DNA of 64,000 nt from Nocardia mikamii NBRC 108933 (GTDB lineage: Bacteria > Actinomycetota > Actinomycetes > Mycobacteriales > Mycobacteriaceae). The stretch's first letter is position 1. Each line of letters begins with the position of its first letter. The stretch lies in NCBI RefSeq assembly GCF_001613505.1, contig NZ_BDCM01000014.1, positions 496,001-560,000 of the forward strand, written 5' to 3'. The notes beneath the pieces were generated by a model. The model was not told the DNA's origin and did not search any database. It was given only the letters and a program-made list of their open reading frames with translations. This document shows positions 24,999-33,340 of the stretch, piece by piece. Position numbers and translations under genes: made by a program.

Positions 24999-26021
24999 CT
25001 ACGCGTGTTCCGCCGCGACGATCACCTCGTGCCGATTGCTCCGGTGCGAGCGACGGTATTCGCTCGGTGACACACCCACCTCGCGGCCGAAGTGGGTGCG
25101 CAGATTCGCCGCACTGCCCAGGCCACAGCGTTCGGCCACCACGTCGACGGCGAAGTCGGTGGTTTCCAGCAACTCTCGGGCCCGGATGATGCGCTGGGTG
25201 AGCAGCCAGCGCAGCGGTGTCGTCCCCAGTTCGGCATGGAATCGGCGGGCCAGGGTCCGCTCGCTGAGTCCGCTGTGCCGGGCCAGGTCGCCCACGGTCA
25301 GCACGGTGTCGAGCCGGGTCAGCGCCCACTGGAGGGTGGCGGCCACGCCCGGATCGGCGGCGTCGAGCGGCACCGGATTCCGCAGATACTGTGCCTGCCC
25401 GCCCGAGCGGTGCGGCGGCACCACCAGCCCGCGCGCCGCGGCATTGGCGACGTGGGAGCCGAGGTCCTTGCGGATCAGGTGGATACACAGATCCATCCCG
25501 GCCATGGTTCCCGCACTGGTGAGAATCTGCCCGTCGTCGATGTAGAGCACACTCGCGTCGACATCGAGGTGTGGATACCGTTCCAGCAGCGCCGGGACAT
25601 GCTTCCAATGGGTGGTCATGCGGCGCCCGTCGAGCAGGCCGGCCGCCGCGAGAACGAAGGCGCCCGAACACAATGCGGCGATGCGCGCTCCCGCCTCGTA
25701 AGCCGCGCGCACCGCCGCCACCAGTTCGGCGGGCGGATCCTCGCGCACATTCGGGGTCGCGGGTACGACGACGGTGTCGGCGGCGATCAGATCGTCGTAG
25801 TCGTAATCGGTCAGCGTGACGAACGGATCGCGCAGCGTCGCGTGCCGGGTGCCGCGAGGGCCGCACAGCCGCAGCCGATACCAGTGCTCGGCATCGATGC
25901 CGGGCGGCGGTTCGAAGAACACCTGGTACGGGATCGCGACCTCGAACACCGGCTGGCCCGGCGCCACCGCGACCGCCACCGTTCCGGGTTGTCCGGATTC
26001 GCACACCGTGTCCGCAGTCAT
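24999..26021 (-). CDS. GlxA/FtrA-type AraC regulator with DJ-1/PfpI sensor domain
   Basis: A 340-residue regulator. The N-terminal class I amidotransferase-like (DJ-1/PfpI) domain ends with the nucleophile-elbow region ALCSGAFVLAAAGLLDGR. The C-terminal two helix-turn-helix AraC domain is clear (LARHSGLSERTLARRFHAEL, then VVAERCGLGSAANLRTHF and the GVSPSEYRRS ending). It is divergent from the MFS gene with 71 nt between them, so it probably controls that exporter. The effector is unknown. Confidence 0.9.
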   Translation of the reverse strand: MTADTVCESGQPGTVAVAVAPGQPVFEVAIPYQVFFEPPPGIDAEHWYRLRLCGPRGTRHATLRDPFVTLTDYDYDDLIAADTVVVPATPNVREDPPAELVAAVRAAYEAGARIAALCSGAFVLAAAGLLDGRRMTTHWKHVPALLERYPHLDVDASVLYIDDGQILTSAGTMAGMDLCIHLIRKDLGSHVANAAARGLVVPPHRSGGQAQYLRNPVPLDAADPGVAATLQWALTRLDTVLTVGDLARHSGLSERTLARRFHAELGTTPLRWLLTQRIIRARELLETTDFAVDVVAERCGLGSAANLRTHFGREVGVSPSEYRRSHRSNRHEVIVAAEHA

Positions 26022-26092
26022 GTCAGAAATCTAGCGCATATTGGCTACTCTGCCACTCGATCCCGCGATCCAGCGGCTGAATAGTTGCATGC

Positions 26093-27481
26093 ATGACAAT
26101 TACGGCCAATGCTCGCGCGGATGCGCCGCTCACCGAATCGCCGCGGCGGTGGCGGATTCTGGCGGTCGCGAGCGTCGCGCAATTCCTCGCGATCCTCGAC
26201 CTCTTCGCGGTCACCGTCGCCTTCCCGACCCTGCAGACCTCGTTCACCGGCGCCTCCCCGAACACGGTGTCCTGGGTGCTCAACGCCTACACGATCGTGA
26301 TGGCCGCACTGCTGGTCCCCGCGGGCCGTCTCGCCGACGACACCGGCCGCCGGCGTGGATTCCTCATCGGCATCACACTTTTCGGCGTGGCGTCGATCGG
26401 CTGCGCGGTCGCGCCGACACTGATCGTGTTGATCGCCGCGCGGGTCGTGCAGGCAGCGGCGGCGGCGCTGCTGGTTCCGACCGGCCTCGGACTGGTGCTG
26501 CCCTCCTTCGACGTGCGAGAACATCCGACGGTGATGGGCATCTGGACGGCGATCGCCGCGGCGGGCGCCAGCAGCGGCCCGGTGGTCGGCGGCCTGCTGC
26601 TCGAATGGAGCTGGCGATGGATCTTCTGGCTGAACGTGCCGATCACGCTGGCGGCGCTCGCTGTGGGATCGCGGGTGTTGCCCGATATCCGGGCGCGCGT
26701 GCGGCGCCGGCTCGATCTGCTCGGCGCCGCACTGATTCTCGGCGCCACCGCGGCGCTGACCACCGTCTTCGTCCAGGGCGCGGCGTGGGGGTACGGGTCG
26801 GCGGCCACGCTGGGCACACTGGCCGGAGCGATCGCGCTCGCGGCGGCGTTCACCTACCACGTGCGGCACCACCCCGATCCGGTGGTGAGTCCGGCGGTGC
26901 TGCGGCACAGCATGTTTCGCATCGCCACCCTCGGCGTGTTCTGCTACTACCTGGCCTTCGCCGCGCTCTTGCTCTCGGGCACTCTGTACCTCACCGCGCA
27001 ATGGCATTACTCCGAGCTGCGGGCCAGCCTCGGTATCGCACCGATTCCGATCAGCTGCCTGCTGGTGTCACCACTGTCCGGCCGCGTCGTCGCTCGCATC
27101 GGCGCCCGTGCCTCGGCCGCGCTGGGTGGGCTCGCCATCGCGGCGGGCGCGGGGTGGTGGATCGCGCTGAGCGGGTGCGGCGCATCGTATCCGCTGGTCT
27201 TCCTCCCGGGAGCCGTTCTCGCGGGCGTCAGTACGGCCCTGCTGCAACCGCCGCTGTTCGGCGCCTCGTCGCTGCTGCCGCCGGATCAGTTGTCCCTGGG
27301 CTCGGGCACGCTGATGATGGCGCGCCAGACCGCGTCGGCACTCGGCGTCGCCGTGCTGACCGCGATCCTCAGCCGCACCGCGGGCTACGAGCTCGCCGAT
27401 TTCCGCGCCGGCTGGCTCTATATGGCAGCCATGGGATTGCTGGCGTCGGGAGCCGGGTGGGCGTTCCGTCCGCGTACATGA
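26093..27481 (+). CDS. MFS exporter, DHA2-like
   Basis: A 462-residue transporter with DHA2-type N-terminal signature (AILDLFAVTVAFPTLQTSF), motif A near GRLADDTGRRRGF and motif C-like sequence AAAGASSGPVVGGLLL. Hydrophobic segments fit 12-14 helices. It is flanked by two GlxA-type regulators, one divergent and one downstream in the same direction, 61 nt away. Likely an efflux pump for an amide, nitrile or related compound handled by the downstream hydrolase (inference). Confidence 0.87.
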   Translation: MTITANARADAPLTESPRRWRILAVASVAQFLAILDLFAVTVAFPTLQTSFTGASPNTVSWVLNAYTIVMAALLVPAGRLADDTGRRRGFLIGITLFGVASIGCAVAPTLIVLIAARVVQAAAAALLVPTGLGLVLPSFDVREHPTVMGIWTAIAAAGASSGPVVGGLLLEWSWRWIFWLNVPITLAALAVGSRVLPDIRARVRRRLDLLGAALILGATAALTTVFVQGAAWGYGSAATLGTLAGAIALAAAFTYHVRHHPDPVVSPAVLRHSMFRIATLGVFCYYLAFAALLLSGTLYLTAQWHYSELRASLGIAPIPISCLLVSPLSGRVVARIGARASAALGGLAIAAGAGWWIALSGCGASYPLVFLPGAVLAGVSTALLQPPLFGASSLLPPDQLSLGSGTLMMARQTASALGVAVLTAILSRTAGYELADFRAGWLYMAAMGLLASGAGWAFRPRT

Positions 27482-27541
27482 CCGGATCCGACAGTGATCC
27501 GTCGTTGCGATCGCTACCGGGCAACCCAGAGGATGGGAGGC

Positions 27542-28525
27542 ATGTCATCGAAGCATCGTGTGGTTATCGCGGCCTTTCCGGACGTGGATCTGCTCGACGT
27601 CACCGGGCCGGCGGAGGTGTTCGCACTAGCCAATCGGGAAAGCGGCGGTAGCGCCGACTACGAGGTGTTACTAGCCGGACCGGATCGAGGTGTGGTGCGC
27701 ACCTCGGCCGGTATCCGGGTACTCACCGATCTGGCCTTCGACGACATCGACACGGGCATCGACACTCTCATCGTGCCGGGCGCGGTGGACCCGACCCCGT
27801 CCGGCCCGGTCGCGCGGGTCGACGAGGATGTGGTGCGCTGGCTGCGCGAGGTCGCGCCACGTACCGGACGGATCGCGTCGGTGTGTGTGGGTGCGCATCT
27901 GCTAGCCGCCGCCGGACTGCTGGACGGGAGGACGGCCACCACCCATTGGTCGACGGCCGGACAGCTGGCCGCGGACCATCCACGGGTCGTGGTGGATCCC
28001 GATCCGATCTTCGTGCGTTCGGGCCGGGTGTGGACCGGCGCGGGAATCAGCGCCTGCCTGGATCTCGCCATGGCACTGGTCGCCGACGACCACGGTGAGG
28101 ACCTGGCGTTGTCGGTCGCCCGGCAACTCGTCGTCTATCTGCGCCGCCAGGGCGGCCAGAGTCAGTTCAGTGTGCCGCTGAGCCGTCCGGCACCGGCCCG
28201 CCGCGATATCGAACAACTACGCACCTACATCGCGGAAAATCTCGACGCCGATCTGTCCGCCGCCGCCCTGGCGAACCGAATGTGCCTGAGCGAAAGGCAT
28301 TTCGCGCGCGTGTTCCGGCAGGAGATGGGGCTCACCGTGGCCGCCTACGTCGAAGCCGCCCGCGTCGAGTCGGCGCGACGGTTGCTGGAAACCAGCGACT
28401 TCCCGCTCTCGCGCGTCGCCCGGTCCGCCGGATTGGGCTCGGTGGAGACCCTGCACCGGGCGTTCCTGCGGCGGCTGGGCACCAACCCCGGCGCCTACCG
28501 CCGGCGGTTCCGCACCTCCGCCTGA
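27542..28525 (+). CDS. GlxA-type AraC regulator with DJ-1/PfpI domain
   Basis: A 327-residue relative of the regulator at 24999. The N-terminal DJ-1/PfpI domain begins VVIAAFPDVDLLDVTGPAEVF and contains SVCVGAHLLAAAGLLDGR; the C-terminal AraC domain contains LANRMCLSERHFARVFRQEM and RVARSAGLGSVETLHRAFLR. ATG 27542 is chosen over 27494 for its GGGAGG ribosome site. It sits between the MFS gene and an isochorismatase-like hydrolase, a common arrangement in which such a regulator induces the hydrolase. Confidence 0.9.
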   Translation: MSSKHRVVIAAFPDVDLLDVTGPAEVFALANRESGGSADYEVLLAGPDRGVVRTSAGIRVLTDLAFDDIDTGIDTLIVPGAVDPTPSGPVARVDEDVVRWLREVAPRTGRIASVCVGAHLLAAAGLLDGRTATTHWSTAGQLAADHPRVVVDPDPIFVRSGRVWTGAGISACLDLAMALVADDHGEDLALSVARQLVVYLRRQGGQSQFSVPLSRPAPARRDIEQLRTYIAENLDADLSAAALANRMCLSERHFARVFRQEMGLTVAAYVEAARVESARRLLETSDFPLSRVARSAGLGSVETLHRAFLRRLGTNPGAYRRRFRTSA

Positions 28526-28615
28526 TCGCATCCACGACGACCGGACCGGGCGCCTGCCCGGCCCGGCGCTCACCCCTGCCCGAAACACCCTGTCCTCCTG
28601 GGAAAGAAGGTAACC

Positions 28616-29221
28616 ATGTCCGCCGTCGCCACTCCTCTGCGCCGGGTCGTCGGCCTCGACGACGAGCTGCCCCGCCTGGCCGATGCCACCGTCGTCATGA
28701 TCGATTTCCAGAACACCTACCGCGAGGGAGTGATGCGGCTTCCCGAGGCCGATGCGGCACTCGCGGCCGGTGCCCGGCTGCTGGCCGCGGCCCGCGCACT
28801 GCACCGCCCCGTCGTGCACATCGTCAACGACGGCGGCCCCGGCACCCCCTACGATGTCGGCTCCGATATCGGTGCCATCATCGCCGAGGTCGCCCCCGCG
28901 GCGGGAGAACCGGTGGTGGTCAAGAACTTTCCCGACGCCTTCCACGAGACGGACCTGCACGACATGCTGCGGCGTACGGCTGCCGGGCCGGATCTGGTCC
29001 TGGCCGGATTCATGACCCACATGTGCGTCGCGTTCACCGCGCAGGGAGCGTTCAATCGCGGCTACCATCCCACCGTCGTCGCGGAGGCCTGCGCCACCCG
29101 CTCCCTGGCCGCCCCGGATGGAACACCCTTGTCGGCGGATGCGGTGCACGCGGCAGCGCTGACCACGATCAGCGACTTGTTCGGTCGCGTCGCCCCGACC
29201 GTCGCGAGCCTGATCGACTGA
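28616..29221 (+). CDS. Isochorismatase-like cysteine hydrolase
   Basis: A 201-residue alpha/beta hydrolase of the isochorismatase/nicotinamidase superfamily. The catalytic triad is visible: Asp in MIDFQNTY (about residue 25), Lys in VVKNFPDAF, and Cys in GFMTHMCV (about residue 140). True isochorismatases lack the cysteine, so this is more likely an amidase-type hydrolase. It lies 90 nt after the GlxA-type regulator and is its probable target. Confidence 0.87.
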   Translation: MSAVATPLRRVVGLDDELPRLADATVVMIDFQNTYREGVMRLPEADAALAAGARLLAAARALHRPVVHIVNDGGPGTPYDVGSDIGAIIAEVAPAAGEPVVVKNFPDAFHETDLHDMLRRTAAGPDLVLAGFMTHMCVAFTAQGAFNRGYHPTVVAEACATRSLAAPDGTPLSADAVHAAALTTISDLFGRVAPTVASLID

Positions 29222-29239
29222 CATCATGGACCGAGGGCG

Positions 29240-29329
29240 ATCGGAACGGTGAAATTCTTCCGGCCGGAGAAGGGCTGGGGCGCGATAGACGCGGCGGAAC
29301 TCCCGGACGGCTGCGACGCACAGTTCTCG
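29240..29329 (+). pseudogene. Remnant of a cold-shock-domain gene
   Basis: The + strand reads IGTVKFFRPEKGWGAIDA then ELPDGCDAQFS, the unmistakable first third of an actinobacterial cold-shock protein (RNA/DNA-binding beta barrel). The RNP1 position is present only as KGWGAI, and nothing resembling the HFS-to-VEFDYE remainder follows in any frame. An ATG at 29226 is out of frame and meets a TGA at 29250. It is therefore a truncated, frameshifted relic, unless a very short peptide starts at GTG 29249. Confidence 0.6.
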
Positions 29330-29389
29330 ATACCGCGCCACCCGGGTGCGCCGCCTCGACCGGGCCGATCACCACAGGTCGGCCGGGAC

Positions 29390-29839
29390 CTAGCCAGGGC
29401 TCAGACCCGGCCAGCCGTAGTTCGGGCGGCCGGTGGCGGCTCCCGCGCGGGCCATCGGCGGGGCGGGCGCGGTGACGGCCGCGGTCTGCACGCCGAGTTC
29501 GCGGCGCATCTCGTCCATGTCGAGCCAGCGGATCTGCTGGATGACCTCTTCCAATTGCGCGGCGGTCCGGAAGCCCGGATCGGAGTAGACGAGCAGGCCC
29601 TCGCGGAAGGCGACGAGGGTCGGCAGGCTGCTGATCCGGGCGGCGGCGGTGAGAGCCTGCTCCGCCTCGGTGTCGACGGTGGCGTGCACGATTTCCGGGT
29701 GCGCGGCCGCGGAGTCGGCGAAGATCGGGGCGAAGCGGGTGCACCAACCGCACCAGGAGGCCCAGAAGTCGACGAGCACGATCGGATGAGTCGCGATCAC
29801 CCGCTCGAAGTTCTGCTGGGTCAACGGTTGGGTGGGCAT
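29390..29839 (-). CDS. Thioredoxin-fold protein with CGWC active site
   Basis: A 149-residue cytosolic thioredoxin-like oxidoreductase: LTQQNFERVIATHPIVLVDFW leads to the active site WASWCGWC (C30 and C33), then a cis-Pro loop in SSLPTLVAF and the usual C-terminal helix. Classical thioredoxin has CGPC; replacing Pro by Trp should change the redox potential. The C-terminus carries an extra Ala/Pro/Gly-rich tail of about 35 residues. ATG 29839 has GGGAGGAATCC upstream. Confidence 0.87.
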   Translation of the reverse strand: MPTQPLTQQNFERVIATHPIVLVDFWASWCGWCTRFAPIFADSAAAHPEIVHATVDTEAEQALTAAARISSLPTLVAFREGLLVYSDPGFRTAAQLEEVIQQIRWLDMDEMRRELGVQTAAVTAPAPPMARAGAATGRPNYGWPGLSPG

Positions 29840-29967
29840 GGATTCCTCCCGGCGTCGGCCATCGTCGATTCCGGATTCTCCCACGGATCGCCGGTCACAG
29901 CAGGGCTCGACGGGACGGCGGCCGCCGAGCGCTGTCGGACGGCCGCCCGGCTGGGTATCGTGGAGTC

Positions 29968-30153
29968 ATGGGTATGGGCGACCACCCGCAACGAACACCG
30001 CTCTACGGCGTGGTGCTGCTGTTGGGCGTTCTGATCCTGGGTATCTGGGTGCACGAGCTGCCGTATGTCGGCCTGCAGGTCCTGGCCTACATTCTGCTCG
30101 TCATGATTGCCGCACCCGCCTTCGTGATGACCTTCCGCGATTATTCGCGGTGA
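29968..30153 (+). CDS. Small two-helix membrane protein
   Basis: A 61-residue protein with two hydrophobic helices (about residues 12-28 and 33-52) joined by WVHELPYV and ending in a charged FRDYSR tail. It starts at ATG 29968; an upstream TATCGT-like -10 near 29955 fits a short or leaderless mRNA. Function unknown. Third-position GC and the clean hydrophobic pattern support it as real. Confidence 0.65.
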   Translation: MGMGDHPQRTPLYGVVLLLGVLILGIWVHELPYVGLQVLAYILLVMIAAPAFVMTFRDYSR

Positions 30154-30162
30154 GGGTATCCA

Positions 30163-30945
30163 CTACCCGGTGACCAGGGCGTACCGCAACATCGTCAGCT
30201 CCTCGGCCGTCAGCCCGTGCTCGCGTAGCCAGCGGGCGGCACCGCCGTGGTCGCGGCGCAGGTCGTCGAGGAACCGCAGCATCACCGCCGCTTCGACGGC
30301 CAGAATTCCGGTACTCGTCGGCGGCAGCCCGGAATACGAGTTCAGCGCGTCGAGCCGGTTGCGTACCCGCGTCATTCGCTCGTTGGTGAGGGCGTAGTCC
30401 GCCGCGATCACCTCCGGCGCCACCCCCACCGCGTCGAGCAGTACCGCGGCCAGCACCCCGGTGCGATCCTTACCTGCCGCGCAATGGAATACGACCGCCT
30501 GCCGGTCGGCATCGGCGACCAGCCGCGCCGCGGTGACGATCTCCTCCGGGCTGCCGGCGAGCAGCTGGCCGTACAGCTGTGCCAGATCCACGCGCGTCTT
30601 GTCCGGCACCAGATCCCGTGCGGCGAGGGAGGATTGCGCCGATTTGCGGACCGGCAGATTCACCTTCTCGATGGCCGTGGCGGCCAGCAGGCCGTACCCT
30701 TCCCGTTCCACCTCGTCGGGCAGCCGCAGGTCGATCAGGGTACGCATCCCGACCGAGCCCAGCAGCAGCGCGACATCCGCCTCGGTCGCCTGCTGCAGGG
30801 TGCTCGACCGCAGCGCCACGCCGAATCGGGTCGTACCGCCGCCGCCGACCGGCAGTCCGCCCAGATCGCGGACGTTGTCGATTTCCTCGAAGTCGACCCA
30901 GCGCCGGGTCGCGTCGAATTCCTGGGCGATCGGATTACTCGGCAC
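30163..30945 (-). CDS. Tyrosine-type protein phosphatase (PtpB/DSP family), cytosolic
   Basis: A 260-residue phosphatase with NVRDLGGLP (24-32), RSSTLQQAT (46-54), a DLR-containing strand, and the P-loop HCAAGKDRTG with nucleophile C155 and R161. There is no signal peptide, unlike the paralogue at 22484. Its start overlaps the last 11 nt of the PEP-utilising gene upstream (30935-33064), so translation is coupled. This coupling suggests that it removes phosphate from a product or partner of that enzyme (inference). Confidence 0.88.
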   Translation of the reverse strand: MPSNPIAQEFDATRRWVDFEEIDNVRDLGGLPVGGGGTTRFGVALRSSTLQQATEADVALLLGSVGMRTLIDLRLPDEVEREGYGLLAATAIEKVNLPVRKSAQSSLAARDLVPDKTRVDLAQLYGQLLAGSPEEIVTAARLVADADRQAVVFHCAAGKDRTGVLAAVLLDAVGVAPEVIAADYALTNERMTRVRNRLDALNSYSGLPPTSTGILAVEAAVMLRFLDDLRRDHGGAARWLREHGLTAEELTMLRYALVTG

Positions 30946-33064
30946 GGCCGGCCGCCGCTTCGTCGGCCCGGCTGAGCCCGCACAGCCCGATCAGATCTTC
31001 GTGCAGTTCGAACCACACGGTGTGATAGCTGTCCATGATCGGCCGCGCCACCCAGGCGTGGTCACCGCCGGCGATCCGCTCGACGGCCGTCTCCAGCCGC
31101 TCGCGGTACCGGGCCAGCCGCGGTGCGATCGATCCCAGCCGCTCGGCCAGGGGGCGCACCCGGGTGTGCAGTTCGGTGAGCCGGTCCAGCACTGCCGCAT
31201 CGTATTCGGCGTCGCCGTGGTCGTTGGGGGTGGACGCGTCCTTCATCTGCCACGCGGTCACGATTTCCTTCAGCTCGGCGTTGACCACGCAGAAGTCCTC
31301 GTAGGCGGCGGCCATGGCGGCGGTGTCGACCTCGCCGCGCTCGGCGGACAGCAACTCGCCCAGACGATTTCGCCCTTCGGGAGTCAACCGCACACCCGCG
31401 GGGGTGTCGGCGCACAATCCGCCGGCCACCAGGTCCGCACAGCGCGCGCTCACCGCGTCCGCCTCGCCGCCCAGGCTGGCGGCCACGGCGTCACCGCGCA
31501 CCCGGCCCTTCACCCCGATCAGGCGCAGCAGTTCCAGCTCGCTTACGGTTCGCGTAACCGACTGTGCCACAACGACTTCCGCATCGTCGGCGAGGGCTCC
31601 CGCGAGATCGTCGGGCGCCACTCCCGCCCATTCGGCGAGTCTGCGCACATCGTCGAGGACCGCGCCGTCCACATCTCCACCGGCGACCTCGCCCGCCCAC
31701 ACCACACCGGCGCCGCCGTCGACCGTGACACTGCGTCCCGCGAGCGCGTCCACGACACCCGGTCCGCATCCGACGACACACGGCCGCCCGAGTTCCCGGC
31801 TCACCAGGGCCGCATGCGAGGTGGTGCCACCCAATTCGGTGACGACGGCGCGGGCCGCGATCATGCCGGGCAGATCATCGGGACTGGTCGTCGGCCGGAC
31901 CAGGACGACGTTCTCCCCCGCCGCCGCGCGCACCTCCGCCTCATCGGGATCGGTGACCACGACACCGAAAGCCAGACCCGGGCACGCGGATTCGCCCCGG
32001 GCCAGCGCTTCGCCCGCATCCGCCGCCGTGGTCGCGGGCTGCAGGACGGCGCGAATCTGGTCGGCCCCGACCCGCTGCAGCGCCTCCGCCGCCGTGATCA
32101 GGCCTTCCTCCGCCATCGCGACCGCGGCTCGCACCGCCGCCCGCGCCGAACGTTTCGCCGGACGCGACTGCAGCATCCACAACGTGCCGGATTCGACGGT
32201 GAATTCGATGTCCTGGATATCGCGTCCGTCGCGTTCGAGCAGTTCCGCGGCGGCGATCAGCCGATCGTGCACCTGGGGCTGGGTGGCGGCGAGGTCGCTC
32301 AGCGGCCGCGGCGTGGTGCGACCCGACACCACGTCCTCGCCCTGCCCGCCGACCAGCCATTCGCCGTAGGCCGGCCCGTCACCGGTATTCGGGTTGCGGC
32401 TGAACAGCACGCCCGTCCCGGACGCGTCGTCGAGGTTGCCGAACACCATCGCCTGCACGGTGACGGCGGTGCCGAGATCGTCGGAGACGCCGCGGTTGCG
32501 CCGATACGCTTTGGCGCGCACCGAATCCCACGACCGGAATACCGCGGTGATCGCCGCGCGCAGCTGTTCCCACGGGTCCGCCGGCACCACGCCGTCGGGT
32601 GACTGCAGCACCGTCTCGCGATACTGCGCCCGGAAACGCCGATGCGTATCGGCGGCATAGTCGGCGCCGGCGGTCGCCGCGGCGAGCGCCTGTTCGACGC
32701 CGTCGTTGATGCCGAGGTTGAGAACGGTGTCCATCATGCCGGGCATACTGACCGCCGCGCCCGAGCGCACGGAGACCAGCAGCGGCCGGCGGATCGAGCC
32801 GAACGTGCGGCCGGTGCCGTGCTCGAGCATGGCGACGCCGTCGCAGACCGCCTGCCAGATGTCGTCGGCGATCGCGCCGCGCTCGGTGAAATCACGCCAC
32901 GCGTCGGTGGTGAGCACGAATGCCGGCGGCACCGGCAGCCCGAGCCCGCGCATGTGGTTGATACTCCAGGCCTTGCCACCGATCCGGTCCCGCGACAACG
33001 GGCAATTGCCGTCCAGTCCGACGACGGTTTCCGATCGTTGGGCCAGCTCCGCACCCGCGGTCAT
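30935..33064 (-). CDS. Pyruvate phosphate dikinase-like protein lacking the PEP-binding barrel
   Basis: A 709-residue protein. Residues 1-345 are the ATP-grasp nucleotide domain, with the PPDK signature LVSVRSGAAVSMPGMMDTV at 96-114 and the GTGVLFSRNP segment (216-225). Residues 360-460 are the swivelling domain with phosphohistidine motif GGTTSHAALVSRELG, His417. Genuine PPDKs are about 870-900 residues and end in a PEP/pyruvate TIM barrel. Here residues 461-709 instead form a mostly helical region with a winged-helix-like stretch (LLRLIGVKGRVRGDAVAASL) and a VWFELHEDLI ending. The acceptor is therefore unlikely to be pyruvate. Coupled to a phosphatase gene. Confidence 0.8.
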   Translation of the reverse strand: MTAGAELAQRSETVVGLDGNCPLSRDRIGGKAWSINHMRGLGLPVPPAFVLTTDAWRDFTERGAIADDIWQAVCDGVAMLEHGTGRTFGSIRRPLLVSVRSGAAVSMPGMMDTVLNLGINDGVEQALAAATAGADYAADTHRRFRAQYRETVLQSPDGVVPADPWEQLRAAITAVFRSWDSVRAKAYRRNRGVSDDLGTAVTVQAMVFGNLDDASGTGVLFSRNPNTGDGPAYGEWLVGGQGEDVVSGRTTPRPLSDLAATQPQVHDRLIAAAELLERDGRDIQDIEFTVESGTLWMLQSRPAKRSARAAVRAAVAMAEEGLITAAEALQRVGADQIRAVLQPATTAADAGEALARGESACPGLAFGVVVTDPDEAEVRAAAGENVVLVRPTTSPDDLPGMIAARAVVTELGGTTSHAALVSRELGRPCVVGCGPGVVDALAGRSVTVDGGAGVVWAGEVAGGDVDGAVLDDVRRLAEWAGVAPDDLAGALADDAEVVVAQSVTRTVSELELLRLIGVKGRVRGDAVAASLGGEADAVSARCADLVAGGLCADTPAGVRLTPEGRNRLGELLSAERGEVDTAAMAAAYEDFCVVNAELKEIVTAWQMKDASTPNDHGDAEYDAAVLDRLTELHTRVRPLAERLGSIAPRLARYRERLETAVERIAGGDHAWVARPIMDSYHTVWFELHEDLIGLCGLSRADEAAAGRAE

Positions 33065-33160
33065 GTCACTCCTTCGGTCCATCCATCGAGGCATCGAACC
33101 CCCTGCCGCCCCGGTCATCCTTCGAGAGTGCCGCCCGACCGTCCTCGTCCAGTAGCGATG

Positions 33161-33177
33161 GTCCCGCTGAGCGGATG
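33161..33177. promoter_or_regulatory. Palindrome GTYCCGCTSAGCGGRAC, fadD3-like/PPDK-like divergent region
   Basis: GTCCCGCTGAGCGGATG matches 15 of 17 positions of the palindromic consensus shared with 38564 and 13145. It lies in the 276-nt divergent intergenic region, 164 nt before the ligase start at 33341 (180 nt if measured from the first base of the palindrome). Probable regulator site. Confidence 0.5.
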
Positions 33178-33340
33178 CGGGAACCACCGGCGCTCCCGTG
33201 ATACCACTGACCGGGACTGGCGGTGTGCGAACGGCCTGCGCGGCACCAGCCTGCGGCACCATGGGCCGTGGACCGCCCGACCGGCGGCCGGCGAGGTGTG
33301 TTCGACAGTGTGTATCCGGACGGCGATGGTGTGCGAAGAG

